Shown here piece after piece: positions 26,691-34,989 of a DNA stretch of 64,000 bases. The DNA is from Chryseobacterium arachidis. GTDB taxonomy: Bacteria > Bacteroidota > Bacteroidia > Flavobacteriales > Weeksellaceae. The stretch spans positions 682,001-746,000 of the forward strand of contig NZ_FQUT01000001.1 in assembly GCF_900129245.1 (NCBI RefSeq), read 5' to 3'. The notes beneath the pieces were generated by a model. The model was not told the DNA's origin. It was given only the letters and a program-made list of their open reading frames with translations, and did no database searches. Position 1 is the first letter of the stretch. Each line of letters begins with the position of its first letter. Position numbers and translations under genes: made by a program.

Positions 26691-27665
26691 ATGAAAAAAT
26701 TCACCTCTGTAAGTGATGTAGAAAACTTACAGGAAATTATAAAAAAAGCGTTACAAATTAAAGAAAATCCTCTTTCTGAAACCAAGAAAGGAAAAGGAAA
26801 AACCATAGGACTTGTCTTTTTAAATTCAAGCTTAAGAACCCGTTTAAGTAGCCAGATTGCAGCACAGAATTTAGGCTTAAATGTTTTAACATTAAATGCT
26901 GCTCAGGAAGCATGGAACCTGGAATTTGCAGATGGAGCTGTTATGAATGGCGACACGGTTGAACACATCAAAGATGCAATTGAAGTATTAAATCAATATT
27001 GTGATATCATTGCAGTTCGTTGTTTTGCAGGAATGAAAAGTAAAGAAGATGATGTGAATGAAAGCATTTTAAGTCAATTTGAGCAACATGCAAAAGTGCC
27101 GGTTATTTCGCTGGAATCTGCGACACGTCACCCTTTGCAAAGTTTGGCAGATTGCATCACAATTACAGAAAACTGGCACTTCGACAAGCTCAGTGTAAAC
27201 CGTAAGCCGAAAGTGGTTTTGACCTGGGCTCCTCACATCAAGCCGATTGCTCACGCGGTGGGAAATTCTTTTGCAGAATGGATGCAGGAAATGGACGTAG
27301 ATTTCGTCATCACAAATCCTGAAGGGTATGATTTAGATAAAAACTTTACTAAAGATATGAAAGTTATTCATAATCAGGATGAAGCGTTGAAAGATGCAGA
27401 CTTTATTTATGTTAAAAACTGGTCGTCTTTTGATGAGTATGCAGCGATGCCGGAAGTGAAAGAAAGCTGGATGTTAACAAACGAAAAATTAGAAAAGACC
27501 AATAATGCAAAGGTAATGCACTGTCTTCCGGTTCGTCGAAATGTAGAATTGAGCGATGAAGTGATGGATGGTGAGAATTCTATCATTTATCAGCAGGCCA
27601 AAAACAGAATTTTCTCGGCCCAGGCGGTTTTTTCAGAAATTTTAGATGAAATTAATTCAAAATAA
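26691..27665 (+). CDS. argF: N-acetyl/N-succinyl-ornithine carbamoyltransferase
   Basis: 324 residues from the ATG at 26691; an upstream in-frame start at 26643 would translate repeat sequence and is rejected. The carbamoyl-phosphate loop reads NSSLRTRLS, as in Bacteroides SOTCase and Xanthomonas AOTCase rather than STRTR of ordinary OTCases. Other motifs: SATRHPLQSLAD and HCLPVRRNVE. Residue 90, in GDTVEHI, is Val where Bacteroides SOTCase has Pro and Xanthomonas AOTCase has Glu. It carbamoylates the acylated ornithine, giving acylcitrulline. Confidence 0.92.
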   Translation: MKKFTSVSDVENLQEIIKKALQIKENPLSETKKGKGKTIGLVFLNSSLRTRLSSQIAAQNLGLNVLTLNAAQEAWNLEFADGAVMNGDTVEHIKDAIEVLNQYCDIIAVRCFAGMKSKEDDVNESILSQFEQHAKVPVISLESATRHPLQSLADCITITENWHFDKLSVNRKPKVVLTWAPHIKPIAHAVGNSFAEWMQEMDVDFVITNPEGYDLDKNFTKDMKVIHNQDEALKDADFIYVKNWSSFDEYAAMPEVKESWMLTNEKLEKTNNAKVMHCLPVRRNVELSDEVMDGENSIIYQQAKNRIFSAQAVFSEILDEINSK

Positions 27666-27672
27666 TTAAATC

Positions 27673-28467
27673 ATGCAAGAAAAGCTTTTCGTCATAAAAA
27701 TAGGTGGTGCTTTGATTGATGATGAGGAATTATTAGAGCAGTTTCTGGAGCAGTTTGCTGAAATTCCGGAAAAGAAAATCCTTGTTCATGGTGGTGGAAA
27801 ACTGGCAACGACTTTAGCAGATAAATTGGGTATTGAGCAAAAGCTGATTAACGGACGAAGAATTACCGATAAAGATACTTTGGATATTGTGGCAATGGTG
27901 TATGCAGGAGGAATCAATAAAAATATTGTCGCAAAACTTCAGCAGAAGAAGTGTAAAGCCATAGGTTTTTCCGGCGCTGATGCCAATTTAATTAAAGCTA
28001 AAAAACGGGAACATAAAGAAATAGATTTTGGATTTGTGGGCGATATTACTGAAAAAAGTGTAAACAAGAAATTGATTTCAAAGTTGCTTAAACTTAAATT
28101 GGTTCCTGTGTTTTCAGCGATTACCCATGATAAAAAAGGTCACCTTTTCAATACGAATGCAGATACGATTGCTTCGGTTATTGCACAGGCTTTATCGGTA
28201 AAATACGATGTGGAATTATTGTATTGCTTTGATAAAGAGGGCGTTTTGGGAGATGTAAACAATCCTGAATCTGTTATTAAAAATATATCCGAAGAAGAAT
28301 TTTCAGCCTTAAAAGACGAAGGTAAACTTCACAAAGGAATTCTTCCCAAACTGGAAAACGCTCTTGGAGCGGTGAAAAATAATGTAAATAAGGTATTCTT
28401 AATTAAGGAAACCGAACTAAAAAACCATATAGAAAACCATCATGCAGGAACTGAAATCTGTTTATAG
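27673..28467 (+). CDS. argB: N-acetylglutamate kinase
   Basis: 264 residues of the amino-acid-kinase fold: KIGGALIDD, LVHGGGKLATTLADKLGI, NGRRITD and FNTNADTIASVIAQAL. It phosphorylates N-acylglutamate. Only 7 bp after argF; argE starts 26 bp inside its 3' end, so coupling is likely. There is no N-terminal arginine-sensing helix, pointing to an enzyme not inhibited in the hexameric manner; this is inference. Confidence 0.93.
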   Translation: MQEKLFVIKIGGALIDDEELLEQFLEQFAEIPEKKILVHGGGKLATTLADKLGIEQKLINGRRITDKDTLDIVAMVYAGGINKNIVAKLQQKKCKAIGFSGADANLIKAKKREHKEIDFGFVGDITEKSVNKKLISKLLKLKLVPVFSAITHDKKGHLFNTNADTIASVIAQALSVKYDVELLYCFDKEGVLGDVNNPESVIKNISEEEFSALKDEGKLHKGILPKLENALGAVKNNVNKVFLIKETELKNHIENHHAGTEICL

Positions 28468-29524
28468 TAAAGAAGAATTACTGAATAATGCAGTAGAACT
28501 GTTGAAAAAACTGATTGAAATTCCGTCATTCAGCAAAGATGAATTTAACACGTCTGTGGAAATTGAAAACTTTTTCAAAAAACATCAGATTCCGACAAAA
28601 CGTTTTAAAAATAACATCTGGGCGGTGAATAAAAATTTTGATGTTTTCAAACCGTCAATTTTGCTGAATACGCATCATGATACGGTGAAGCCCAATAAAG
28701 CTTACACAATAGATCCATTTTTACCTATTGAAAAAAATGGAAAGTTATTCGGATTGGGTAGTAATGATGCAGGCGCTTCTTTGGTTTCGATGGCGCAGGT
28801 TTTTTTACATTTTTATGAGAAAGAAGATTTACAATATAATTTAGTTATTGCTTTGACGGCCGAGGAGGAGATTTCAGGGTTTGATGGGATCGAGGCTTTA
28901 TTTCCACAGCTTCCGAATGTGGAGCTCGCCATTGTAGGAGAACCCACGCAGATGAATCTGGCGATTGCGGAAAAAGGACTTTTGGTTATTGACGGGGAAA
29001 TGAAAGGAACTCCTTCTCATGCTGCTCATCCGAACGACGATAACTCGATTGTAAAATGTATGGAAGATCTTCAGAATATTCTGAGCTTTAAATTTCCAAA
29101 AGTTTCGGATTATTTGGGTGAGGTAAAGATAACGTTGTCGGGAATTCATGCCGGAGTTCAGCACAATGTAGTTCCGGAATCTTGTACTTTCACTTTGGAT
29201 GTACGAGTTACCGATGAATATTCTAATAAAGAAGCGTTTGAAATTATCCAATCGCAAATGAAATCGACTTTAACGGCAAGGTCTTTCAGGTTGAACTCTT
29301 CAAAAATAGAAATGGATCATCCGTTCGTACAGGCAGGTTTGGAAATCGGAAGGACAACGTATGGTTCCCCAACTTCATCCGATCAGGCGATTATTCCTTG
29401 TACATCTGTGAAGCTCGGTCCGGGCGACAGCAGGCGCTCTCACACTGCGGATGAATTTATTTTCATTGAAGAAATTGAAGAAGGAATTGAAATTTACATC
29501 AAAATTCTGGAGAAAGTTTTATAG
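28442..29524 (+). CDS. argE: M20 deacylase, likely N-acylcitrulline deacylase (ArgE type)
   Basis: 360 residues, M20 peptidase family. Metal ligands: NTHHDTV, LGSNDAGA and LTAEEEISG with the catalytic Glu pair; a dimerisation lid domain follows (KGTPSHAAHP). Since carbamoylation occurs on acylornithine in this operon, the enzyme most likely removes the acyl group from N-acylcitrulline rather than from acylornithine. It overlaps argB by 26 bp. The second repeat element follows. Confidence 0.9.
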   Translation: MQELKSVYSKEELLNNAVELLKKLIEIPSFSKDEFNTSVEIENFFKKHQIPTKRFKNNIWAVNKNFDVFKPSILLNTHHDTVKPNKAYTIDPFLPIEKNGKLFGLGSNDAGASLVSMAQVFLHFYEKEDLQYNLVIALTAEEEISGFDGIEALFPQLPNVELAIVGEPTQMNLAIAEKGLLVIDGEMKGTPSHAAHPNDDNSIVKCMEDLQNILSFKFPKVSDYLGEVKITLSGIHAGVQHNVVPESCTFTLDVRVTDEYSNKEAFEIIQSQMKSTLTARSFRLNSSKIEMDHPFVQAGLEIGRTTYGSPTSSDQAIIPCTSVKLGPGDSRRSHTADEFIFIEEIEEGIEIYIKILEKVL

Positions 29525-29577
29525 GCTGGAAGTAGTAAATGTGATGATTGAAGTCTATGCAGTGTGTAATAACGGCC

Positions 29578-29775
29578 TAGGAAAAATGGAGCGTTAAGAA
29601 AAATAGTTTTATGAACGTTAAAAAAATCCCACTGTTTGAGTGCGACACAAATATTGAACCGAAGAAATAATGTTCAATTCGCACGAGTTTTGGGATTTTT
29701 AGAGAATAAAAATATTTTTTAGCGGAAGTTTCCAGTCTTGAATTTTTGTTTCTTTTGTTTTAAGACAAAAGAAAA
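29578..29775. repeat. ~200-bp intergenic element, copy 2 (argE-argH gap)
   Basis: Aligns along its length with 25098-25296. The outer arms differ but still pair (AAAAATCCCA / TGGGATTTTT), as do the inner arms (GTGCGA / TCGCAC). The tail hairpin is GTCTTGAA ... TTTAAGAC with one G-U pair. Confidence 0.85.
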
Positions 29776-29798
29776 TTTTAAATTAAAAAAGAAATTTT

Positions 29799-31103
29799 AT
29801 GAAAAAAATATGGCAGAAAGACGATAATGCCACCAATATATTAGTCAATAAATTTACAGTCGGGAAGGATCTTGACTTTGATGAGCGTTTGGCGAAATAT
29901 GATGTCAAAGGTTCGATGGCACATTGTAAAATGCTGGCAGAAGTTGGAATTATTTCCAATGAAGAATCAGAGCAGATGCTAGCTGTTTTGGCAGAGATTT
30001 TAGAAGATATCGAAAATAGAACTTTTGAGATCGATAAAAATGCGGAAGATATTCATTCACAGATTGAATCTATTTTAATTGAGAAGTTAGGCGATACCGG
30101 AAAGAAAATACATACGGCAAGATCTCGTAATGATCAGGTTTTATTGGATATTAAACTGTATTTAGTCGAAGAAATCCGGGAAATTACAGCTTTGACGGAT
30201 GAATTCTTTCAAATATTAATTAAATTGGCAGAACAGCACAAAAATGTTTTGCTTCCGGGATATACCCATTTACAGATTGCGATGCCATCCTCATTTGGAT
30301 TATGGTTTGGTGCGTATGCAGAAGCGTTGTTGGATGATATTGAACTATTGTTTTCGGTAAAAAATATCATTAATAAAAATCCATTGGGTTCGGCGGCAGG
30401 TTATGGTTCGTCTTTCCCGATTGATCGTGAGAGTACGACGTATAACTTAGGCTTTCAGTCAATGAATTATAACTCTGTTTACGCTCAAATGACGCGCGGA
30501 AAATCAGAGAAAATGCTTTCTATGGCAATGGCGACTTTGGCGGGAACATTGGGTAAATTTTCTTATGATGTTTGTCTATATTTGAGTCAGAATTTTGATT
30601 TTATCAGTTTTCCTAAAGAATTTACAACGGGAAGCAGCATTATGCCTCATAAGAAAAATCCGGATATTTTTGAATTGGTTCGTGCGCGTTGCAACAGAAT
30701 CCAATCGTTGCCGAATGAATTTATTTTATTGACAAATAACCTTCCTTCAGGATATCACCGAGATATGCAGTTAACGAAAGAAATTCTTTTTCCTGCCATT
30801 GATTCTTTAAAGGAATGTTTGGCGATTTTAAATTATACTTTACCGAATATACAGGTGAAAGATGGAATTCTTGAAGATGAAAAGTACAAATATCTTTTCA
30901 GCGTAGAGAAAATCAATGAAGAAGTGAAAAACGGAAGTTCATTCCGTGATGCCTATGTGAAAGTGGGGCAAGAGATTGAGAATAATGAATTTGATTTTGA
31001 AATTGGAAACTTAAATCATACTCATAAGGGAAGTATTGGGAATCTTTGTTTGGATAAGATTGAATATCAGTTTAATAAACTGAAAAATAAATTATTGGGG
31101 TAA
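29799..31103 (+). CDS. argH: argininosuccinate lyase
   Basis: 434 residues, fumarase/aspartase superfamily. DIHSQIESIL, TARSRNDQVLLDIKLYL, LPGYTHLQIAMP and the signature GSSIMPHKKNPD are intact. It splits argininosuccinate to arginine and fumarate and ends the pathway. The C-terminus is a little shorter than in E. coli (457). A terminator follows. Confidence 0.95.
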   Translation: MKKIWQKDDNATNILVNKFTVGKDLDFDERLAKYDVKGSMAHCKMLAEVGIISNEESEQMLAVLAEILEDIENRTFEIDKNAEDIHSQIESILIEKLGDTGKKIHTARSRNDQVLLDIKLYLVEEIREITALTDEFFQILIKLAEQHKNVLLPGYTHLQIAMPSSFGLWFGAYAEALLDDIELLFSVKNIINKNPLGSAAGYGSSFPIDRESTTYNLGFQSMNYNSVYAQMTRGKSEKMLSMAMATLAGTLGKFSYDVCLYLSQNFDFISFPKEFTTGSSIMPHKKNPDIFELVRARCNRIQSLPNEFILLTNNLPSGYHRDMQLTKEILFPAIDSLKECLAILNYTLPNIQVKDGILEDEKYKYLFSVEKINEEVKNGSSFRDAYVKVGQEIENNEFDFEIGNLNHTHKGSIGNLCLDKIEYQFNKLKNKLLG

Positions 31104-31114
31104 ATTAAAAATTT

Positions 31115-31153
31115 AAAAACTAGAAGCAAACTAAAAAAATGCTTTTAGTTTTT
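31115..31153. terminator. bidirectional terminator between argH and the HNH gene
   Basis: 14-bp stem AAAAACTAGAAGCA / TGCTTTTAGTTTTT with one G-U pair and an 11-nt A-rich loop, between convergent stops at 31103 and 31159. Confidence 0.75.
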
Positions 31154-31158
31154 AAATA

Positions 31159-31872
31159 TTATTTTTTAAATATTTCCTGCCGATGATATTGTAGGTATAT
31201 TTTATTTTCATCTTTTAATTCAATTCTAATTGCTTCGTCAATTCCAAGTTTGTCAAAATTAGTAAGTGAATTTGAAATAATTATAATTCCATTATCATCA
31301 AAAGATATAAAACCTAAGTCAAATAATTTATCATAAGTCGGCAATAATAATAAACCATTGTATTTATCAATTTTTTCATTATTAGTTGATTTTTTCCAGG
31401 GTTTAATATGAGATGCAATTAAAAATCTTGAATCATTAAATTTTGAAATTACACAACTGCCTTTCCAGAGCTCAATTAAATCATCTCTAAACTTGCCTTG
31501 TCCGATACGGCTTAGAATTATTGCTTCTTTTTCAAGAGTTGTTAATTGCTTATCGGCTTTTACTTGCTCAATTTCGCTAATTGTATTGTTAATTAATTGA
31601 CGATTTGTTTCAAGAAATTCTATATACAAGTCCAAAGATCGACTATACATCCTATTTCCTGTTTTATTTTTTTCAAAAAAAGTATCATAACTAAAATATT
31701 CATCCTTTATTCTAAGTAAATCATTAGCATTACTTACTTTATAAAGATCAATATCTTTGTTTAATTGTTTTTTGAAATGATTAGAAATGGTTGTTATTGT
31801 ATTTGAATATTTATCAGGCCTGGTTATTTTTGTTTTAGTTTCTATAAGCCAGTTGTTAAATTTGGTTTTCAT
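31159..31872 (-). CDS. HNH endonuclease
   Basis: 237 residues. The N-terminal ~140 residues are helical and charged, without a known motif. The C-terminal part is an HNH_2 nuclease: KGSCVISKFNDSRFLIASHIKPW (ASHIKPW holds the first His) followed by YNGLLLLPTYDKLFDLGFISF. This arrangement is that of restriction-like HNH proteins encoded alone. No methyltransferase lies beside it. AT content appears higher than in the flanking arg and pyr genes, which fits acquisition. Confidence 0.85.
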   Translation of the reverse strand: MKTKFNNWLIETKTKITRPDKYSNTITTISNHFKKQLNKDIDLYKVSNANDLLRIKDEYFSYDTFFEKNKTGNRMYSRSLDLYIEFLETNRQLINNTISEIEQVKADKQLTTLEKEAIILSRIGQGKFRDDLIELWKGSCVISKFNDSRFLIASHIKPWKKSTNNEKIDKYNGLLLLPTYDKLFDLGFISFDDNGIIIISNSLTNFDKLGIDEAIRIELKDENKIYLQYHRQEIFKK

Positions 31873-31921
31873 ATTTGTTTCCTGTGTTAATAGTTTGGTT
31901 TGATATCTACAGATTTATAAA

Positions 31922-32383
31922 TCAATCCAGATCAATCTTAAACTTAGTAGACTTTTTCACCTCATGAAGCACGATAGAACTATGGTATTGCCCGATATTA
32001 GGAATATTTGAAATTACATTGACGGCAAATTCATTGTAAGAATTGATATCCTTTGCAATGATCTTCAACATATAGTCGTATTCACCGGAAAGACTGATGA
32101 TTTCCTGAACTTCATCGTGTTTACCAATGTTTTTCTCGAATGTTTCCAAAACTTTCTGAGATTGTTCTTTTAAACGGACATTGCAATAGACCACGATATT
32201 CAAACCTAATTTTTCACGGTTTAAAAGCCCGACATATTTCTCAATAATCCCGTTTTTCTCCAATTGCTTGATTCTTTCATAGGTTGGAGTAAAGGTAAGA
32301 CCAATCTTTTCCGAAATTTCTTTCACGGATAAAGTGGAGTCTTCCTGAATTATGCTGAGAATCATTCTGTCTTTTAAATCCAT
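31922..32383 (-). CDS. Lrp/AsnC family transcription regulator
   Basis: 153 residues: N-terminal winged HTH (DSTLSVKEISEKIGLTFTPTYERIKQLEKNGII) and C-terminal RAM/AsnC effector domain (VQEIISLSGEYDYMLKIIAKD). Such regulators respond to amino acids. It is transcribed divergently from pyrB with ~125 bp between, and lies next to the arginine operon, so it is a candidate regulator of either, but no binding site was defined. Confidence 0.92.
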   Translation of the reverse strand: MDLKDRMILSIIQEDSTLSVKEISEKIGLTFTPTYERIKQLEKNGIIEKYVGLLNREKLGLNIVVYCNVRLKEQSQKVLETFEKNIGKHDEVQEIISLSGEYDYMLKIIAKDINSYNEFAVNVISNIPNIGQYHSSIVLHEVKKSTKFKIDLD

Positions 32384-32403
32384 ATCATAATGTTGAGTTG
32401 TAA

Positions 32404-32411
32404 CAAAAATA
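32404..32411 (-). promoter_or_regulatory. candidate -7 box of the Lrp gene
   Basis: TATTTTTG on the minus strand, 20 bp before the ATG at 32383. No clear -33 box was found. Confidence 0.4.
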
Positions 32412-32470
32412 ATATTTAAAAATGAAAATAACGAGAGATTATCATTTTTTAATCTAAATCAAAATTTAGT

Positions 32471-32501
32471 TTTGTCAGTTTGTAAAATTGTTGTATCTTT
32501 G
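32471..32501 (+). promoter_or_regulatory. promoter of the pyrB leader
   Basis: TTTG at 32471-32474, 19-bp spacer, TATCTTTG at 32494-32501: a near-ideal Bacteroidota promoter. Transcription should begin near 32506-32510, practically at the leader ATG (32508). Confidence 0.7.
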
Positions 32502-32507
32502 CACCTA

Positions 32508-32579
32508 ATGAATAACACAGTATTTATATCATTAGAATTACCGGGCGTAGACGCCCTTTACGATATTTATTTATTTTAA
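32508..32579 (+). CDS. 23-residue leader peptide of pyrB
   Basis: ATG at 32508, stop TAA at 32577-32579. The peptide begins MNNTVFISLELPG and ends YDIYLF. It starts a few bases after the expected transcription start, so its mRNA is nearly leaderless, and its stop overlaps the left arm of the terminator. It contains a 5-bp GC hairpin (32543-32556) followed by a U-rich run. It is not rich in one amino acid, so the control variable would be RNA polymerase speed (UTP) rather than charged tRNA. Role inferred by analogy with E. coli pyrL-pyrBI. Confidence 0.6.
   Translation: MNNTVFISLELPGVDALYDIYLF
32543..32556 (+). promoter_or_regulatory. candidate RNA polymerase pause hairpin in the pyrB leader
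   Basis: GGGCG-TAGA-CGCCC, perfect 5-bp GC stem, followed by the U-rich tract ATATTTATTTATTTT. In pyrBI of E. coli an equivalent hairpin plus U-run makes polymerase pause when UTP is low. Confidence 0.6.
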
Positions 32580-32607
32580 GCGAAGATATTTTCTTCGCTT
32601 TTTTTTT
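32578..32607 (+). terminator. pyrB attenuator terminator
   Basis: Perfect 9-bp stem AAGCGAAGA (32578-32586) / TCTTCGCTT (32592-32600), 5-nt loop, then a run making nine T in total. It lies inside the leader, 19 bp before the pyrB ATG, and its left arm includes the last bases of the leader stop codon. A ribosome ending the leader would cover the arm and prevent termination. Confidence 0.85.
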
Positions 32608-32626
32608 GTGAAAATTTGAAAATATT

Positions 32627-33517
32627 ATGTTTACAATTACAGAACTAAGCACCGAGAGAATCAACAGTATAGTAACAGAAGCGCTGGCTTTTGCCAACGG
32701 AAAAACTGCCAAAATAGAAGGCGAAGTTTTTTGTTCAAACCTTTTCTTCGAAGACAGTACAAGAACAAAGACAAGTTTTGATATTGCCGAAAGAAAATTA
32801 GGATTACAGGTTGTTCCTTTTGATGCATCTCACAGTTCGGTAAACAAAGGAGAAAGCCTTTATGATACGGTAAAAACTATTGAAAGTCTTGGAGTAAATC
32901 TTGTCGTAATCAGAGATAAGAAAGACCGGTATTTTGATGAATTAAAAAATATAAAGATTCCTATTATCAATGGAGGAGACGGAACAGGAAACCATCCTTC
33001 CCAATGTATGCTCGATTTAATGACGATCTATCAGGAATTCGGAAAGTTTGAGGGCTTAAAGGTGGGAATTGTAGGAGACGTAAAACACAGCCGGGTTGCC
33101 AATTCGAATGCAGAAGCATTGAGAAGATTAGGTGCAAAAGTATACTTTTCAGGACCCGAACAGTGGTTTGATGAAGGGGCTTTAATTAATGGAACTTATC
33201 TTTCAGTAGATGAATTAATTAATGAAGTTGATGTTTTAATGCTTTTAAGAATTCAACACGAAAGACACGATGCAAAAATGAGCTTCTCAGCTTCAGATTA
33301 CCACAGAAAATATGGTTTGACGAAAGAAAGAGAAAAAGCAATGAAAAAAGAAGCCATCATCATGCATCCGGCTCCAATCAACAGAGGAGTGGAAATTGAT
33401 ACAGACTTGGTGGAATGCGAACGCTCAAGAGTTTTCAAACAAATGCAAAACGGCGTTTTCGCGAGAATGGCAATCTTAAAAGAAGCCTTAGAAAAAGAGG
33501 GGTATACTTTTAAATAA
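32627..33517 (+). CDS. pyrB: aspartate carbamoyltransferase catalytic subunit
   Basis: 296 residues, in the range of Bacteroidota PyrB. The carbamoyl-phosphate loop is [12 protein letters not shown]; later parts are [26 protein letters not shown] and [12 protein letters not shown]. It makes carbamoyl-aspartate, the first committed step of pyrimidine synthesis. No pyrI regulatory gene lies next to it. Expression is probably set by the attenuator directly upstream. carA and carB, which make its substrate, follow on the same strand. Confidence 0.95.
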   Translation: MFTITELSTERINSIVTEALAFANGKTAKIEGEVFCSNLFFEDSTRTKTSFDIAERKLGLQVVPFDASHSSVNKGESLYDTVKTIESLGVNLVVIRDKKDRYFDELKNIKIPIINGGDGTGNHPSQCMLDLMTIYQEFGKFEGLKVGIVGDVKHSRVANSNAEALRRLGAKVYFSGPEQWFDEGALINGTYLSVDELINEVDVLMLLRIQHERHDAKMSFSASDYHRKYGLTKEREKAMKKEAIIMHPAPINRGVEIDTDLVECERSRVFKQMQNGVFARMAILKEALEKEGYTFK

Positions 33518-33556
33518 AAAGAGACAAGCTAAAAGAAATAAGTAAAAAGTTGGTGA

Positions 33557-33709
33557 GCCCCGAAGGGGCGAAATATCAATAGCCGCGGGTGAAACCCGTG
33601 GAAAACAAAAAGAGATAAAGATTATCCAAGCCCCAGAGGGGCAACCTATTAATAGCCATGGGTGAAACCCATGAAACAAAGATAGAGATTAAAAGAGCTC
33701 TGTAGGAGC
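33557..33709 (+). repeat. paired-hairpin elements between pyrB and carA
   Basis: Copy 1: GCCCC-GAA-GGGGC (33557-33569) and CCGCGGGT-GAA-ACCCGTGG (33583-33601). Copy 2: GCCCC-AGA-GGGGC (33630-33642) and CATGGGT-GAA-ACCCATG (33657-33673). Partial copy: GCTC-TGTAG-GAGC (33697-33709). Both arms have changed together relative to the argG/argC copies, so pairing is conserved while sequence is not. Confidence 0.9.
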
Positions 33710-33760
33710 GATCTGTTAATGAAGATCAATAAAATAAATAATAAGAGATAAAAGTTTAAA

Positions 33761-34834
33761 ATGAAGAAAAAATTAATACTGGAGTCCGGTGAAGTGTTTC
33801 ATGGAGAAGGTTTCGGAGCAGAATTGGAAACGGCAGGAGAAGTGGTTTTCAATACCGGAATGACAGGGTATCAGGAACTGATTTCTGACCCATCTTATTG
33901 CGGTCAGATTGTGTGTATGACCTATCCATTAATCGGAAACTATGGGATTAATAGAGATGATTATGAGAGTATAGAACCGGCAATCAAAGGTCTTATCGTA
34001 AAAGAGCTTTGTGATTTGCCTTCAAATTTCCGTACTCAGATTACTTTAGATGAATTATTTAAAAAGAAAAACCTTTCAGGAATTTCAGGAATCGATACAA
34101 GAAGACTGACAAGAATTCTTCGTAACCATGGAGTTGTGAAAGGTAAAATCGTAAACGCTGATGCAGACGAAAGCACAGTAGTTTCAGAATTAAAATCAAC
34201 AAACTTCCCTACCAATCAGGTAGAGCAGGTTTCTACAAAAACGCCTTACGCAAATCCGGGAAGAGGGTTGAAAGTAGTATTGGTAGATTTTGGATCTAAA
34301 TTAGGAATTATCAGAGAATTATCTCAAAGAAACTGCGATATCACGGTAGTTTCTCAGGATGTAACTGCAGAAGAAATTTTACTGATGAATCCGGACGGAG
34401 TAATGTTGTCAAACGGTCCTGGCGACCCGGAAGATAACCAACAAGCTCTTGAAATGATTAACGGAATTCTAGGAAAAGTTCCGATTTTCGGAATCTGTTT
34501 AGGACACCAATTGATCGGTTTGGCTTGTGGAGCCAAAACTTTCAAATTAAAATTCGGACACAGAGGAGGAAACCATCCGGTGTTGGATTTAGAGAAAAAC
34601 AAAGTGGCCATCACTTCTCAGAACCACGGTTATGCAGTTGATCAGGAAAGTTTAAAAGGTACAGATTTAATTGAAACTCACATCGCCTTGAACGACAGAA
34701 CAAACGAAGGTCTGAAACACAAAATTCACCCTTGTTTCTCAGTTCAATATCACCCGGAAGCAAGTCCAGGCCCTGAAGATGCGAACTATTTATTTGATGA
34801 GTTTATCCAGTTAATGGAAGATTTTAAAAAGTAG
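33761..34834 (+). CDS. carA: carbamoyl-phosphate synthase small subunit
   Basis: 357 residues. N-terminal CPSase_sm domain (FNTGMTGYQELISDPSYCGQIV) and C-terminal class I glutamine amidotransferase with the nucleophile in FGICLGHQLIGLACG and the His/Glu pair in VQYHPEASPGPED. It supplies ammonia from glutamine to CarB. The product feeds both PyrB and the acylornithine carbamoyltransferase. Repeat elements occupy the gap on either side. Confidence 0.96.
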   Translation: MKKKLILESGEVFHGEGFGAELETAGEVVFNTGMTGYQELISDPSYCGQIVCMTYPLIGNYGINRDDYESIEPAIKGLIVKELCDLPSNFRTQITLDELFKKKNLSGISGIDTRRLTRILRNHGVVKGKIVNADADESTVVSELKSTNFPTNQVEQVSTKTPYANPGRGLKVVLVDFGSKLGIIRELSQRNCDITVVSQDVTAEEILLMNPDGVMLSNGPGDPEDNQQALEMINGILGKVPIFGICLGHQLIGLACGAKTFKLKFGHRGGNHPVLDLEKNKVAITSQNHGYAVDQESLKGTDLIETHIALNDRTNEGLKHKIHPCFSVQYHPEASPGPEDANYLFDEFIQLMEDFKK

Positions 34835-34845
34835 AAGATTAATTT

Positions 34846-34975
34846 GGGCAGCTTAATCCGCCTTCCACTCCCAATCTTTTTTGCAGAACATTTCGGCTAA
34901 AATAGAAAAATCAGGATGGCAAAAAAGGATTTCCGCTCAAGTCGGGCTGCGTGCAATTCGCCGCTGAAATTTAAG
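34846..34975. repeat. candidate intergenic element after carA
   Basis: A ~130-bp tract beginning GGGCAGCTTAATCCGCCTTCC and ending GGGCTGCGTGCAATTCG, richer in GC than its flanks. No reading frame of note. I recall similar tracts between genes in related genomes, but there is only one copy in this window, so the repeat call is weak. Confidence 0.4.
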
Positions 34976-34989
34976 TATCAGAATTCAAC

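Noticed and set aside
32508-32579. Amino-acid attenuation (his/trp type)
   Set aside because: The leader peptide has no run of one amino acid; a U-rich stretch and pyrB context point to UTP sensing.
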